Shown: piece after piece, positions 27,601 through 33,299 of the stretch
Layout of the letters: every line of letters starts with the position of its first letter
Numbering within the stretch: the stretch's first letter is position 1
Source of the DNA: Ligula intestinalis
Lineage: Eukaryota; Platyhelminthes; Cestoda; Diphyllobothriidea; Diphyllobothriidae
Reading direction: 5' to 3'
Assembly: GCA_036362985.1 (NCBI GenBank)
Contig: JAYGXS010000003.1
Coordinates: 67,304,923 to 67,368,922 of the forward strand
DNA length: 64,000 nt
Position numbers and translations under genes: made by a program
The notes under the pieces: generated by a model
Databases searched by the model: none
What the model saw: only the letters and a program-made list of their open reading frames with translations
Told to the model about the DNA's origin: nothing

Positions 27601-30600
27601 TTGCGCTGGTGACAGTTTGAGAGCGATTACCAATCTTCCATGAGCTTCTGCATGTTGCCTGACTTATTTCAGTTCCTGTACTACCTATATCTAATTTCAG
27701 TTCAGACTTCAGAGCGGAGAGTTCAGTAGCTAAGGAGCACCCTAAAGGAAGGCCCTTAAAGGCATTTCTGACAAAAAGAAATCCCAAATAAGGCGTCATT
27801 GGCACTATTCTCTGATGACCTACTTCTGGTAATGCCTACACGAAGGCGCCAGGACAAACATTCCCTCTGGCAATCACTTTTATTTTGTGAAAAAGCAGCC
27901 AGTTAAAGGCCCTCCGACACCCAGAAAAGGAAACAGTTTGGCACGCTCATAAAACCATCTATTTCATCCGAAATACCGTTACTTGCGCTGCTTCCGCCGC
28001 TGGCATTTTGACTGCCATATCGGCATTTGACACTTGAATATATTTTAAGGGTAGTGCGTTGAACAGGCTTTACCTGCTTAAATTAAGTAACGTTCTAACG
28101 GGTATTTCATCAAATGCTATGGTTCTTCACCATGCTTCCTAAGGGACCATGGTCTGAAGATCGCAGTTGCTAGGGTTTAACTCTTAACCCCCTGCGATAC
28201 AGTTTGCCCCCCCCCCACCCACCCACCCACCGTATAACCCTTTAGTTAAAGAGTAGGGAGGAAGGCGGGGTACAGCTCTAAGTGCAGTAGTGTTAAATGC
28301 TGGGAAGAGTTGGAGTTGGGATTAGGTATCCCATGGAATTTAGCGCAAGGGTACTTGTTGTATGGGGGTATGTGCAACCGTGTTCAACTAGAGAGGGGAT
28401 GGAGACTAATTCATGGAATAGGGAGTTTGGTGGAAGAGTATTACTGACAATGGCCAGGGGGAGACTGGAGTGGCCGTTTCTGCCTAATTAGCCATCACCA
28501 CCACCATCATCAGCCAGCCATATCAAACCCCTAGTAGCACAGCTCCTGGTTAGAAGTCCAACGTTCTAACCACTGAGCCGCGAGCGTTGGACTTCCAACC
28601 AGAAGGTCGCTGGTTTGATCCGTGGCTGTCGCACTACGTGGGGTCGGGTATGGCTGGCTGGCTGATGATGGTGGTGACTAATTAGCAAGAAATTGCTACT
28701 CCAGTCCTTTTGGTCTTTGTCGATAGGGTTGGTCTGCCTTTACAGCTTCTGTCTCTTACCTTTTTCCCGCTCTCCTCTTCCCCTGCACAACATGTTCTAC
28801 AATGCTTATTTTCGACCTGTTTTCCTTTTTACCACTGCGCCCATCCCACCTCAGGCGACCAATCAGTCAGGCGGTGGGCAAGAGATTGAGATCGACTCTG
28901 AGCACATTTCTTTCAGCACTATAAGCAATCTGACTTGGTTGAAGCTATCACAGTGCGCTAAAAGCCGTGGCTTGAAGGGCTGCCAGCTGATGGGATAACT
29001 TAAACACCGCAGTCGGTCCAGTGTGTCTCGTAGTGTGGAGTGGATAACTGCGGGTTGAGAATCAGGCTCCATGGCTCCTTCTTAAAGTGGCCTTTATGGT
29101 GAGGAGTGCTGTTGGTACGCGTGTTGAGTGTTGGTCGCGCCAGCCGCCTGCGCCCTCCCTCATCGACGGTTTTCTCGACTCTGTCTTGACACTAGATCCT
29201 GGTGTGGAAATGGAGAGAGCGTAATCCCGCGGGAGTCATTGCATTGCTTCAGCTTGCTGACGCTCGCGGTGTCGAGAGCGACGGTCGAACTGTCGGATGG
29301 TCCCACCTGCCTGCATGTGAGAACATTCAAGCTTAGGAAGCACTCCTGACCCCAGCAATGGGGGGGGAGTAAATGCGAGGCAATACGCAATACGTTTGGT
29401 GCGTTATACGTCATCTTTCTGTCTAGTTTTCGCACAGGTATTGTATATAAACTCTTTGTTTACTGCCAGCTATCCGTAAAATTCGCTTTTGCCGCCTTCA
29501 GCGACCGGTTTATACTAAATCTTAACAAGAACAGACTGTCCGTAAAGGTTCACTTGCTGCAAGCGGTTAGCTTTTTTGGCATGTGAATGAGTCATGAAAG
29601 GACTTTGCACAATTTATTCGTCGTTTTTATTGGCAACAGGGTACTCCACTCATACACACACTCAAGGCCCCCTTTGCGCCACCTAAACCTCTGCCCGAAA
29701 TGCATTTTGCAAGTATAGACGGGTTTTTTGTTTAGGCATCACATGAGAGGAAAATGAACTCAGCGCTGAGTTAAACGAAGACAAATAGACATTTCGCGCA
29801 TGCACCATCATGCCGCAATACGCGACAAACTTGGCAACGGAGAGCGAAGCCTTTCTGTCTGTCATCAGAATAATTTGGAGGATAACTAAATTCGAAACAC
29901 ACACAACTTATGGCTGGATGTTTCGTCTATAAATTAAATGCCTAGAATACCCAACACCGCTACGTACTGCGATAATAAGGAGTCATAGACTTGGTAAGAA
30001 TGCTCGTGATAGGACAGTTTAAAAAAGCCGTTGGCAACTCACACGCAAGGTGCGCAGGATTAATTGCAGGCGAATGCGGTCGAAATCTTGGCTGCGGAAG
30101 TGGGGGCCATGGATTCGTTTGTAAAAAGTTTGCATCAGGATAAGCACGTCCAAATGGCTGCCCTGGGGATCGTTTTTGAGCAGTTGATGGAGATTTTCGT
30201 CAGTAATTCGCTCCATAAATTGCATTACCATATCCTGAGTGGGGTAAAAATAGCCTTCTTAGTCAGAGTAAATATATCCTGCATAGTATAAACCTTAAAA
30301 GTCACCTTATTACAAGAAAGACTAAAAGGGGGCAATGAATTGCAAACTGGTAGTCTGACATGGTTTGAGTATATCAGGAAGGCACAGAGTGGACTCGAGT
30401 GAGAGAGAGAGAGAGAACCACCTGTTCCGCCTGTTTCAGTTACCTTGGAGACTGAAGAAGACGCGGAGGACTCTAGTCCCATCTTATAGATGGTGTAAAA
30501 ATCCGAACGAAGGGCGCTCACTCACCTGCAACTTCACCGACACATTCAAATATTAAAGTCGGGAAACGCTATGCATGATTTACATTTTATTTTCAACTGG

Positions 30601-33286
30601 CCAGCTAACAATTGATGCACAAAACCCAGCCTACCACGGAACAAACAATTCACTGTAAAGTCTTGATGTTACTAGTGTACCTTGGCCTCGGCACTGTCGC
30701 TCAGTTAGCCTAATATTTCCGTTTGTATTCTGTGTAATTAATGCCCCTGTGCATACTACATGAAGAGGACGGTGGTGGGCTTGCAGCCGGACGCTGGCTG
30801 ACTGATTTTGACTACGCCGATAATATTGCGCTTCTAGCCTCAAGCTATAGTGGTCTACAGACTGTAGTGTCGCGGGTGAATGAAATCTCTATGTCGATTG
30901 GAAAAACTAAGTTATGCTCGAGCTGCATTCTTGACCAGGAGAAGGCACCCCTGGAGATTAATAGGCATCAACTTGAAGAAGTATACAGCGTTAAATACTG
31001 GGGGGGCAACGTTGCTACCGAATGAGCAGAGCAAGGATGACATTTTCTCTCACATCGATGCTGCTTGCTGGGTTTTCTCAATCCTTCGAAAGCGCCTATG
31101 GATCTGACGTGACATCTTCATCGCCACGAAGATTCGTGTATACCGCGCATCCGGCCGGTCGGTCCTTCTCTATGGGTGTAAATGCTGGGCATTGTGCGCT
31201 AAAGATGAGCGAAGACTTGCGGTATTTTACCACCGCTGCCTGAGTACCATCCTACAAGTTAAGTATACCGACTTCCTCTCGAATGAGAGCGTCCGCACTC
31301 GCCGCCATCGTATCGCGAGGATATCTCAGGCCATTCAAGAAAGTCGACGAAAGTGGCTTGGGCACGTTCTCCGTCGTCCGCCCCACGGCTTTGCTATGCT
31401 GCTCTCGATCCAGCACCGCAGCCCACCAGGAAACGTCGAAGAGGAGGGCAACTGAAGACTTGACTAGACACCGTCCGTCAAGACATGGAAGCAGTTATTG
31501 GCCCTTCGGGTTTCGGTTTCCGTCGCCGGAGAAGATAATGGGTGGAGCTTTCCAGACCCGCTGCCATTAATCCTCACGCGTGCGGAGGTATCGTTCGTGA
31601 CATCACTGAGGCCGGCTAGATCAGGTACGATCACAGACGTAACAAGTACAAGTATTAAGAAGTCAGCAAGATCCCATCTACCCTCGGTGGTGTGGCGTCT
31701 TCAACCACATTACTCATTCTCATAACCAGACTATTAAACATTAGTATACCGAACTTCAAAACAAAAGAGCATCATCATAATCTTCATAATCATCAGCAGC
31801 AGCCTCATCATCACCGCTATCACCATCAGCAGCACTTATACTAACAGAACTAGAGTCACATTTTATGCGGTGTTGGCCTCCTTCGCAGTGAACGGTGTAA
31901 TGGTCAAAATATTGGTACCAGGGACCACGCACTGAGTTGGCGCATACTATAAACTGCCGGAGAGCTGCAGAGCAGCGTCCAACGTATCACAGGGCATGCT
32001 CGAAATTCAAATCCGTTTTATAGATAGTTCTGGTCGAAATCCGATCCACTGCATGGTTCAACCTCCTGATCGCGTTTCCAGTTTCACGCAATGACACCAC
32101 TTGAACGCAGGCAAGCGAGCGTCGGAACAGGGACAACACAGATGCAGGAAAGAACTATGGAATCTGTGCGGAGGTGTATTGTTAAGAAGGGGTCAAGAAC
32201 TCAACTGTGATTTGGAATGTTCGCACATAGTGACGACAATGGGAGAAAAATAGGCAACTCACGCAAACGGGCAGAAAGTAGTGTTGTATAATCGCGGGTT
32301 TTAAGTAGTCGCAAGACAACTGAAAGGGTTTGAGGTAGGCGTATATGAGACCGACGTTCATTGGCCTTTCTGGGGTGTTCAAAAATCGATGTTTAACCGC
32401 GTCGAAACCGCCAAGTCGGCCAAAAAGGTTAATAAAGTCTTCTAGGAGTGGAAGCGTTTTTCTCTCGGGCGACCCAGCGTAGACCAGCAGCACAGAACTG
32501 TCAGATGCCGAGTCCGTAGACTCTGCATCCGGCTCTTCCGTTGCCTCCTCTGGATCGGCGCCTAGATGCGGCAGCACAGAGACGATCTGTGGGAAGTTGT
32601 CAAAGGCGTCCTCTGATTTGCCCATTCGTATTGCATGCAATACAGCGGAGTCCCTTACACTGTTCATGTGAAAACTAGGATAAAGAAGAGGCAGAAAGGT
32701 GAGAAAGAAACACACTGAAATTACACTGCCTTGGGATCGAAGACGATGGATTCCAATTCAAGGATCTCGGGTATGTCCTTGTCAGCTGTGATTGCACACA
32801 TTTCCACCGCCAAGAGGGTGTTTAAGTAGATGCCATGCTGCACGTGGGAGTGAGGCGGGTGAGAAAACGAGATGTAGACTTACGTGAATAACGTTTTCCC
32901 AACTGTAGCCGAAGGGTTCTTGAAATATCTTTTCAAAAGCAACCACCATATCGATTCTGATAAAGCTTTGAAGAGGTTCAGATTTGCCATCCAGACCTAA
33001 ATGTTTGGAGAGAGATAGAGATGGTTAATTTGGGTAAAGGGTGATTACCTTTCTTGAAGAGATAAATACAGGCACGCAATACACGTTCTAAATCACCACC
33101 GGGCAGGACAGGCACTTGCCATTGGATGCAATGGAGGGTCTTGTGCATGGCATTGAGTGAATCGATGGGAAATTCATAATCTATACTGGGGTCGGGTGAA
33201 GATTCCATAGGTGTTTCCTCTTTATTAGTCGCTTCATTTGAGCTCGGAGTGGCAAGCGATGCGTCACTAGAAGGTGCCACATCCAT
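1..33286 (-). CDS. usp9x: USP9X / fat facets-type ubiquitin C-terminal hydrolase, N-terminal part (partial, at least 20 exons)
   Basis: Family role (known): USP9X/FAF is a giant cytoplasmic deubiquitinase that removes ubiquitin from substrates in endocytosis, polarity and signalling. Seen: 20 minus-strand exons spell, in order, segments that resemble human USP9X as I remember it, such as VPVLPGGDLE, ALVRYFLP-like YFLPVC, SFNGKMNAL, LHQPQYAEK, QAGQHEAIVKN, RRQRERLIELIRRLA, LSAHKQIL, LVGMDYLW, IYTNL-like LYTNLDHKL, KPLRDGI and SQVLY-like TQVLYAL. Summed coding length is 5,747 nt, about 1,915 residues. The order is helical N-terminal scaffold, ubiquitin-like region (9899-8543), then more helical scaffold. 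The catalytic C19 Cys/His boxes lie beyond the left edge and are not in this window. The start is the first ATG after a splice acceptor at 33291; a 5' non-coding exon must exist upstream. Phases join at all junctions except exon 12 to 13. Introns are 70 bp to 5.6 kb and loaded with repeats. Interior SPLIT: no paralogue such as USP24 fits as well. Confidence 0.93.
623..1299 (-). CDS. usp9x: usp9x exon 20
   Basis: Opens with a Ser run (AENGSSSSSSSSPG), then DKNNLLPFLRCLALHSGRTPGCLAVEALEAL (human VCCEALEVMTLCFALIP) and LIFVFDLLFVCPATYLRIAAREFVSLTVTRS (human [29 protein letters not shown]). It ends FLITTMV before donor GTAAGT in phase 0. This is the last exon of the gene visible here. Confidence 0.88.
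1399..1690 (-). CDS. usp9x: usp9x exon 19
   Basis: Encodes VTPKEILTVWLHTSVGVPDLLRNTCWISASSSVGLL, in the position of human [21 protein letters not shown]. A low-complexity stretch follows with a Gln run (QREQQQQQ) and Ser/Thr residues. Acceptor TCTAG, donor GTAGGT, one leftover base that makes Asp with exon 20. Confidence 0.82.
1700..2739. other. usp9x intron between exons 18 and 19
   Basis: About 1 kb of intron with no supported gene. The 2160-2330 part contains ACTA/GTACT-rich simple sequence. Nothing matches the other repeat families of the window. Confidence 0.55.
2740..3068 (-). CDS. usp9x: usp9x exon 18
   Basis: Encodes DSALSTLRPLILLWICRICNLIFTYCLVTLKLLLL, comparable to human [23 protein letters not shown]. 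A Pro-rich insertion follows (PPHPPDHSIPADPPGPP), then LEPDKFLLQRCEDYAQFALRDG (human RNVSVRLAQQISDE). Acceptor CACAG, donor GTACGT in phase 0. Confidence 0.8.
3515..3740. repeat. Small inverted repeat related to LINE 3' tails
   Basis: Begins near 3520 with TTTATTGTC then CTTGAGCTTTCGGG; the inverted counterpart CCCGAAAGCTCAGGAAAG lies at about 3714-3731. Read on the minus strand it gives a peptide with FPELSGSCG, reminiscent of LPDVSESLG in the Jockey-like LINE tail at 35.17 kb and the piece at 38.68 kb. I read it as a pair of related tail fragments in opposite orientation inside the intron between exons 17 and 18. Confidence 0.5.
3857..4004 (-). CDS. usp9x: usp9x exon 17
   Basis: Encodes SLYSYLHPAPGFLYFDSSEPPTDNALVDIF...DEIPKKMVKAM, at the place of human [20 protein letters not shown]. 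There are two possible donors: GTAAAG after 3870 and GTTAAC after 3857. I chose the second because it leaves the one base needed by exon 18. The 3' boundary is therefore less sure than the rest. Confidence 0.72.
4091..4260 (-). CDS. usp9x: usp9x exon 16
   Basis: Encodes CKASGDPPPLPAPQNTRLHEIL...ALPLSALSTKNVNQAECVGPTQVLYALQ. The end matches human SLFFGPSASQVLYLTEV. The reading frame is fixed by the phase from exon 15 and by stops in the two other frames. Acceptor TTTAAG, donor GTAGAG. Confidence 0.85.
4560..5480. repeat. Foldback-type AT-rich element (copy FB4) interrupted by a hammerhead SINE
   Basis: Left-arm-like sequence at about 4570-4640 and again at 5030-5160 resembles the left arms at 5.8-6.2 kb and 61.3-61.7 kb, sharing a block beginning AAATTACGC. 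An oppositely oriented arm piece with TTTTTAACCGAAAG lies near 5320-5350. The hammerhead SINE occupies about 4640-5000 between the two left-arm parts, so it appears to have inserted into this element. The (AT) run at 4985-5000 marks the junction. Confidence 0.5.
4640..5000 (+). mobile_element. Hammerhead-bearing SINE, locus S1
   Basis: The 3' part shares the family block: GGTTATGCTTGG, then core CTGATGA at 4913-4919, stem II GGCTAATAAGCC at 4921-4932 and GAAA at 4934-4937. Bases after GAAA are shortened compared with other copies, so stem III is broken. The tRNA-like head is poorly preserved. Confidence 0.6.
5814..6893. repeat. Foldback element FB1 with tRNA-like sequence in its central loop
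   Basis: Two arms of about 400 bases are inverted copies. The left begins near 5814 (TACAGTAGGGCAAGCG, then CTGCAAGCAAATTGCCGC). The right ends at 6893 (its complement begins TTACAGTATGGCGAGTG). Both arms carry a block with TTTTGACTGCC and one with TTTGGTAG followed by AAATTACG. The spacer of about 250 bases contains the tRNA-like sequence at 6280-6361. No ORF or transposase is present, so any mobility would be non-autonomous. Confidence 0.75.
6280..6361 (-). tRNA. tRNA-like sequence T1 (probably part of a repeat, not a working tRNA gene)
   Basis: On the minus strand the ends pair as an acceptor stem (GGCGTTT with AAATGCC). The A box TAGCTTAGCGGTAGAGC and B box GGGCTCAAATCC fit pol III promoters, and the T arm GCGGG/CCCGC pairs. 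The best anticodon arm is AGCCT-CCGGCAA-AGGCT, which puts C where U33 should be. Near-copies lie at 27.4 and 54.3 kb with the same flanks, so I treat it as tRNA-derived repeat DNA. Confidence 0.55.
7123..7296 (-). CDS. usp9x: usp9x exon 15
   Basis: Encodes CLISEDQTYMRLLFDIGNMALLANHKPLRDGIIDVLFSLPGG...QLLETCTSAY, matching human [39 protein letters not shown]. The donor was set at GTAGGT after 7123 because only that one leaves the single base required by exon 16. Confidence 0.9.
7297..8542. other. usp9x intron between exons 14 and 15
   Basis: AT-rich intron. About 7540-7640 resembles the foldback-family left arm (ATTGATTATCGATGCCC region), weakly. No gene seen. Confidence 0.5.
8543..9345 (-). 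CDS. usp9x: usp9x exon 14 (end of ubiquitin-like region plus long low-complexity linker)
   Basis: The first residues YRLVGRLCTVDASPVLPQ match human RKLIGQLNLKDKSLI. About 220 residues of disordered sequence follow: a Gln run, an Asp run (DDDNGDDDDDDD), several Ser runs and basic Ser-rich patches such as RKRSSSFK and RRSASAKK that look like phosphorylation targets. The exon closes with PEANLPG, joining the human CLPGVIMSLHP motif. The linker is much longer than in human USP9X. Acceptor GTCAG, donor GTAATT. Confidence 0.9.
9448..9899 (-). CDS. usp9x: usp9x exon 13 (ubiquitin-like region, first part)
   Basis: Opens RNKHLLRMRN, comparable to human FRGKHLSFVVRF. It continues with STIKFHVTFVPVTPCSAV...SLIVYSQTNETLGQLRARLLILRLRQLGV, the position of the USP9X ubiquitin-like domain (human EVWSHTNDTIGSVRRCIL). 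A Ser/Asp stretch SDSDSSADQ is inserted before a second conserved piece. Acceptor TTCAG, donor GTAGGT, two leftover bases. Confidence 0.88.
10020..10510. mobile_element. Head-to-head pair of hammerhead SINEs, locus S2
   Basis: The minus copy runs from about 10185 down to 10020. It has the tRNA-like head (GAGCTCGTGGCTCAATGG family), stem II GGCTAATAAGCC, GAAA (complement at 10059-10062), stem III TGGCCA and stem I CTAG/CTAG, but its core at 10077-10083 is mutated. The plus copy has its head at about 10300-10340, core CTGATGC at 10374-10380 and TGGCCATT after it. The heads face each other across about 110 bases and extend as an inverted repeat around GACAACGAGCTCGTG. Confidence 0.72.
10811..10835 (+). 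repeat. (CT)n microsatellite
   Basis: Uninterrupted CT dinucleotides, about 12 units, in the intron between exons 12 and 13. A similar run sits at 20431-20447. Confidence 0.9.
10890..12160. repeat. GC-rich dispersed repeat block
   Basis: Pieces of this stretch recur elsewhere. About 10890-10970 (complement) resembles 20840-20940, sharing GGCATGC blocks. About 11890-12050 resembles 29110-29300 and, inverted, 19970-20200, sharing CGCGCCAGCC and TGGACTTTGTC-like blocks. A (GT) run lies at 11588-11602. The open frames here run in several directions and are likely chance frames in GC-rich repeat DNA. Confidence 0.5.
12181..13371 (-). pseudogene. RTE-like reverse transcriptase, palm/thumb and C-terminal part
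   Basis: 396-codon open frame starting at MELDGVPTKLIALIKAYY. It has the GVQQGCVLSPILF block, YADD catalytic box, FKYLGARL motif and a long C-terminal domain with RRRWYGLVLR-like WRLRWYGLVLRRPPHELTY. It is in frame throughout, so this copy is fairly young. The missing link to the frame upstream makes it non-autonomous. Confidence 0.82.
13371..14087 (-). pseudogene. RTE-like reverse transcriptase, N-terminal part
   Basis: Open frame with fingers and palm motifs HKKGDKTRCENYRGISL and RPNQAGFRARRGCADQIF. It ends AVCFVDFAACGE and a stop, where an intact element would continue FDSVDR before the next frame. This is a broken half of the LINE polyprotein described at 12181-15175. Confidence 0.82.
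15482..15681 (-). CDS. usp9x: usp9x exon 12
   Basis: Encodes VVDILSAHMSDAPLKPTGF...LADKMRCMHRVVQMLQRFLVESDHLF...LRLPLAL, corresponding to human [24 protein letters not shown]...ILPMSRA. Acceptor TTTTAG, donor GTAAGT. It ends with two leftover bases, which does not fit the phase-0 start of exon 13, so a small exon probably lies between them. Confidence 0.85.
16190..16400 (-). repeat. Dispersed repeat family R, copy R3
   Basis: The reverse complement shares blocks with R1 (25.9-26.2 kb) and R2 (59.9-60.1 kb): CCTACTTTTACA-like start, then CCAATA...TAAGGT, then a GGCA...CAACAGGAG-like block followed by ATGTT. No coding capacity. In the intron between exons 11 and 12. Confidence 0.5.
17251..17539 (-). 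CDS. usp9x: usp9x exon 11
   Basis: Encodes LFRCYFYYVNDKL...LLLCDFDLVGMDYLWHLVFVTDD...IDMLQTLYTNLDHKL...FLKKCFVPLAASHKQ, matching human ELIGLDYLWRVVIQSND...IDLLKEIYTNLGPRL...FIQSCFDRLKAS. The acceptor CCCAG at 17540 puts the long His-codon run just upstream in the intron. Donor GTATGT, phase 0. Confidence 0.95.
17589..17632 (+). repeat. (GGT)n microsatellite
   Basis: Interrupted GGT/GAT triplets. On the minus strand they read as a His run in frame with exon 11, but a good acceptor (CCCAG at 17540) separates them from the exon, so they are intronic. Confidence 0.85.
17640..19190. other. usp9x intron between exons 10 and 11, no gene seen
   Basis: About 18290-18360 is a degenerate GGTTAG-rich stretch. 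No conserved peptide was found in either strand. Confidence 0.5.
19190..19330 (+). repeat. Jockey-like LINE 3'-tail fragment
   Basis: The plus strand reads MTMLSPPIIKDSRGNSKRQ, nearly the same as MTMLSSPMIKDSRGTPKRQ on the minus strand at about 35240-35170, downstream of the Jockey-like LINE. It is therefore a dispersed copy of that LINE's 3' region, lying beside usp9x exon 10. Confidence 0.65.
19389..19843 (-). CDS. usp9x: usp9x exon 10
   Basis: Encodes YSEAEVVSQQAINDDLI...NLEHYMQRF...HVLQIQERLALLRYLAVKG...LKQLQTLWEAL...VCFEWFDPEENE...FFEQNILKIEPQRLTPAVM. It matches human HVQEVQERLNFLRFLLKDG...ACFKWYSKLM...FFESNVLQLDPSLLTENGM. Donor GTAAGT leaves two bases that form Asn with exon 11. Confidence 0.94.
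19970..20235 (-). repeat. GC-rich repeat copy
   Basis: The reverse complement aligns by eye with 29100-29310: CGCCTGCGC, TCGACTCTGTC, CTGACACC-like, GTTGCTTCAG and TCGAGAGCGACGGTC. A 78-codon open frame inside it is explained by the repeat, not by usp9x. Confidence 0.65.
20431..20447 (+). repeat. (CT)n microsatellite
   Basis: Short perfect CT run in the intron between exons 9 and 10. Confidence 0.85.
20830..21110. repeat. GC-rich repeat fragment
   Basis: Contains GGGAGGGGCGTGGTGG and GGCATGC blocks also found (inverted) near 10.9 kb, and a CGGAAGTCGAACTGTCGG block like the one at 29.28 kb. No gene. Confidence 0.45.
21396..21515 (-). CDS. usp9x: usp9x exon 9
   Basis: Encodes QKPLLEWLNRFSAILTEDSN...CACRQFYDVCSLFPQ, matching human QKIQWIDRFIEELRTND...ALKQIREICSLFG. 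Acceptor TTTTAG, donor GTTTGT; exactly 40 codons, phase 0. No ORF of notable size marks it, so the call rests on the splice sites and the similarity. Confidence 0.9.
21591..21791 (-). CDS. usp9x: usp9x exon 8
   Basis: Encodes KDFETANRRQRERLIELIRRLAVKE...KALDFLWKLA...VMQTALSAHKQILNSCRE, matching human KKQREKLLELIRRLAEDD...LNLLWNLAH...DQALSAHIKILDYSC. Acceptor TTTAG, donor GTTTGT; 67 codons, phase 0. Confidence 0.95.
22323..22559 (-). CDS. usp9x: usp9x exon 7
   Basis: Encodes VLSFLLRENLHQPQYAEKVTKV...LSLKDLQEIWDAQAGQHEAIVKN...LTSEHLDHLFVCFG. It matches human ILSIVLRDSLHQPQYVEK...IWAAQAGKHEAIVKN...SPEQLDHLFDCFK almost residue by residue. Acceptor TTCAG, donor GTAAGG; 79 codons, phase 0. Confidence 0.96.
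22565..25440. other. usp9x intron between exons 6 and 7
   Basis: 2.9 kb without a supported exon. Open frames of 60-93 codons occur at 23569-23850 (+) and 25102-25317 (-), but none resembles USP9X and exons 6 and 7 join in phase without them. A tRNA-like stretch lies at 24062-24146. Confidence 0.5.
24062..24146 (-). tRNA. tRNA-like sequence T4, degenerate
   Basis: On the minus strand a B box GGTTCGAATCCC with pairing T-arm bases and a weaker A-box-like TGGCTAATAAGAGTG are present. The ends pair only loosely and the anticodon arm is unclear. Probably a tRNA-derived SINE head. Confidence 0.35.
25443..25574 (-). CDS. usp9x: usp9x exon 6
   Basis: Encodes VASFNGKMNALNDLISIINRL...LMLWLNKNQ. SFNGKMNALN is a near-identical stretch to human USP9X. 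The acceptor CACAG follows a CT/CA-rich tract; donor GTAATC. Length 44 codons, phase 0 at both ends. Confidence 0.94.
25915..26215 (+). repeat. Dispersed repeat family R, copy R1
   Basis: Shares with 59868-60100 the order GGNNTGTCTTTA, AACCTACTT, CCCGACTTTCCC, CCAATATAAGGTT, GGCAT, CTGAG.AACAGGAG, ATGTTGG. Not coding. In the intron between exons 5 and 6. Confidence 0.65.
26715..27235. repeat. Foldback-family arm FB3
   Basis: Resembles the left arms of FB1 and FB2: TTTGCGAAAGATTGAT, TGATTATCGTG, TCAAGACATTTCGGTCATG, TTTTTAACCGCTA, ATTGATTTTCACT, then GTTTGGTAGTACATTATGCC. The matching right arm is not obvious, but a tRNA-like sequence follows at 27372, as in the FB1 loop. Confidence 0.6.
27338..27477 (+). 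repeat. tRNA-like repeat unit T2 with inverted flanks
   Basis: The tRNA-like body is 27372-27452. Acceptor ends GGCGTTT and AAACGCC pair perfectly, and the A box TAGCTTAGCGGTAGAGC and B box GGTTCAAATCC are intact. The flanks CCAAGTGTGA (27341-27350) and TCACACTTGG (27462-27471) are inverted copies. Upstream similarity to the unit at 54.3 kb (TGGATTCCATA...) shows the repeat is longer than the tRNA-like part. Confidence 0.65.
28205..28232 (+). repeat. C-tract and (CCCA)n microsatellite
   Basis: A run of C followed by CCCA units in the intron between exons 5 and 6. Confidence 0.85.
28445..28745. mobile_element. Head-to-head pair of hammerhead SINEs, locus S3
   Basis: The minus copy has core CTGATGA (complement at 28507-28513), GAAA (complement at 28477-28480) and CCAGTC able to pair with GGCTGG before the core. 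Its stem II is expanded by GGT triplets. The plus copy has core at 28662-28668, GAAA at 28689-28692, then CCAGTC at 28701-28706 pairing with GGCTGG before the core; stem II is lengthened by GGTGGT. The heads meet at an inverted AGTCCAACG...CGTTGGACT. Confidence 0.72.
28840..29345 (+). repeat. GC-rich repeat, longest copy
   Basis: About 29110-29310 matches inverted DNA at 19970-20200 and, more weakly, 11890-12050. About 28860-29000, with CCAATCAG and CCAGCTGATGGG blocks, resembles 11040-11100. No intact ORF; likely a non-autonomous element of unknown class. Confidence 0.55.
30043..30234 (-). CDS. usp9x: usp9x exon 5
   Basis: Encodes DMVMQFMERITDENLHQLL...FYKRIHGPHFRSQDFDRIRLQLILRTLR, matching human EMVPQFLENLTDEEL...FRLKMILRLLQ. 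Acceptor CTCAG, donor GTGAGT; 64 codons, phase 0 at both ends. Confidence 0.92.
30400..30417 (+). repeat. (GA)n microsatellite
   Basis: Short GA run in the intron between exons 4 and 5. Confidence 0.85.
30745..31690 (+). pseudogene. RTE-like LINE fragment, reverse transcriptase 3' half
   Basis: Across shifting frames it reads LTDFDYADNIALLASS, ISMSIGKTKLC, DQEKAPLEINRHQLEE, QSKDDIFSHIDAACWVFSILRKRLWI, DERRLAVFYHRCLSTILQVKY and the RRKWLGHVLRRPPHG block. This is the same family as the element at 12.2-15.2 kb. The catalytic box is YADN, and at least three frameshifts are present. It is inverted relative to usp9x, in the intron between exons 4 and 5. Confidence 0.85.
31770..31850 (+). repeat. 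CAT/CAG-rich simple sequence
   Basis: Irregular CATCAT, CAGCAG and CACCAT triplets just downstream of the LINE fragment. Confidence 0.7.
32263..32674 (-). CDS. usp9x: usp9x exon 4
   Basis: Opens FHMNSVRDS (human KFHIYNGTR). An acidic linker with DPEEATEEPDAESTDSASD follows, then LLEDFINLFGRLGGFDAVKHRF...YLKPFQ...HYFLPVC, a strong match to human [21 protein letters not shown]...YFLPI. Acceptor TCCTAG; donor GTGAGT in phase 0. Confidence 0.92.
32725..32837 (-). CDS. usp9x: usp9x exon 3
   Basis: Encodes HGIYLNTLLAVEMC...DIPEILELESIVFDPKAV, matching the human segment NTHRLVELCVAKL...LLELLAMALNP. The donor is GTAATT, chosen because it leaves two bases that complete a Val codon with exon 4. The intron to exon 4 is 50 bases. 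Confidence 0.87.
32884..32996 (-). CDS. usp9x: usp9x exon 2
   Basis: Encodes LDGKSEPLQSF...MVVAFEKIFQ...YSWENVIH, aligning with the human block between SKKGLDVKC and the EIHRCI segment. Acceptor TTTAG at 32997, donor GTAAGT after 32884. It takes the split Gly from exon 1 and ends in phase 0. The intron to exon 3 is only 46 bases (32838-32883). Confidence 0.88.
33049..33286 (-). CDS. usp9x: usp9x exon 1 (first coding exon)
   Basis: Starts MDVAPSSDAS and continues through an acidic, Ser/Pro/Thr-rich stretch of about 40 residues. It then reaches the conserved block WQVPVLPGGDLERVLRA and CIYLFKKG, which matches the USP9X segment around VVPVLPKGELE. The acceptor ends at 33292 and the ATG follows five bases later. 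The exon ends with one base of a split Gly codon before GTAATC. The N-terminal tail is shorter than in human USP9X. Confidence 0.88.
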
Positions 33287-33299
33287 CGTACCTATCAAA

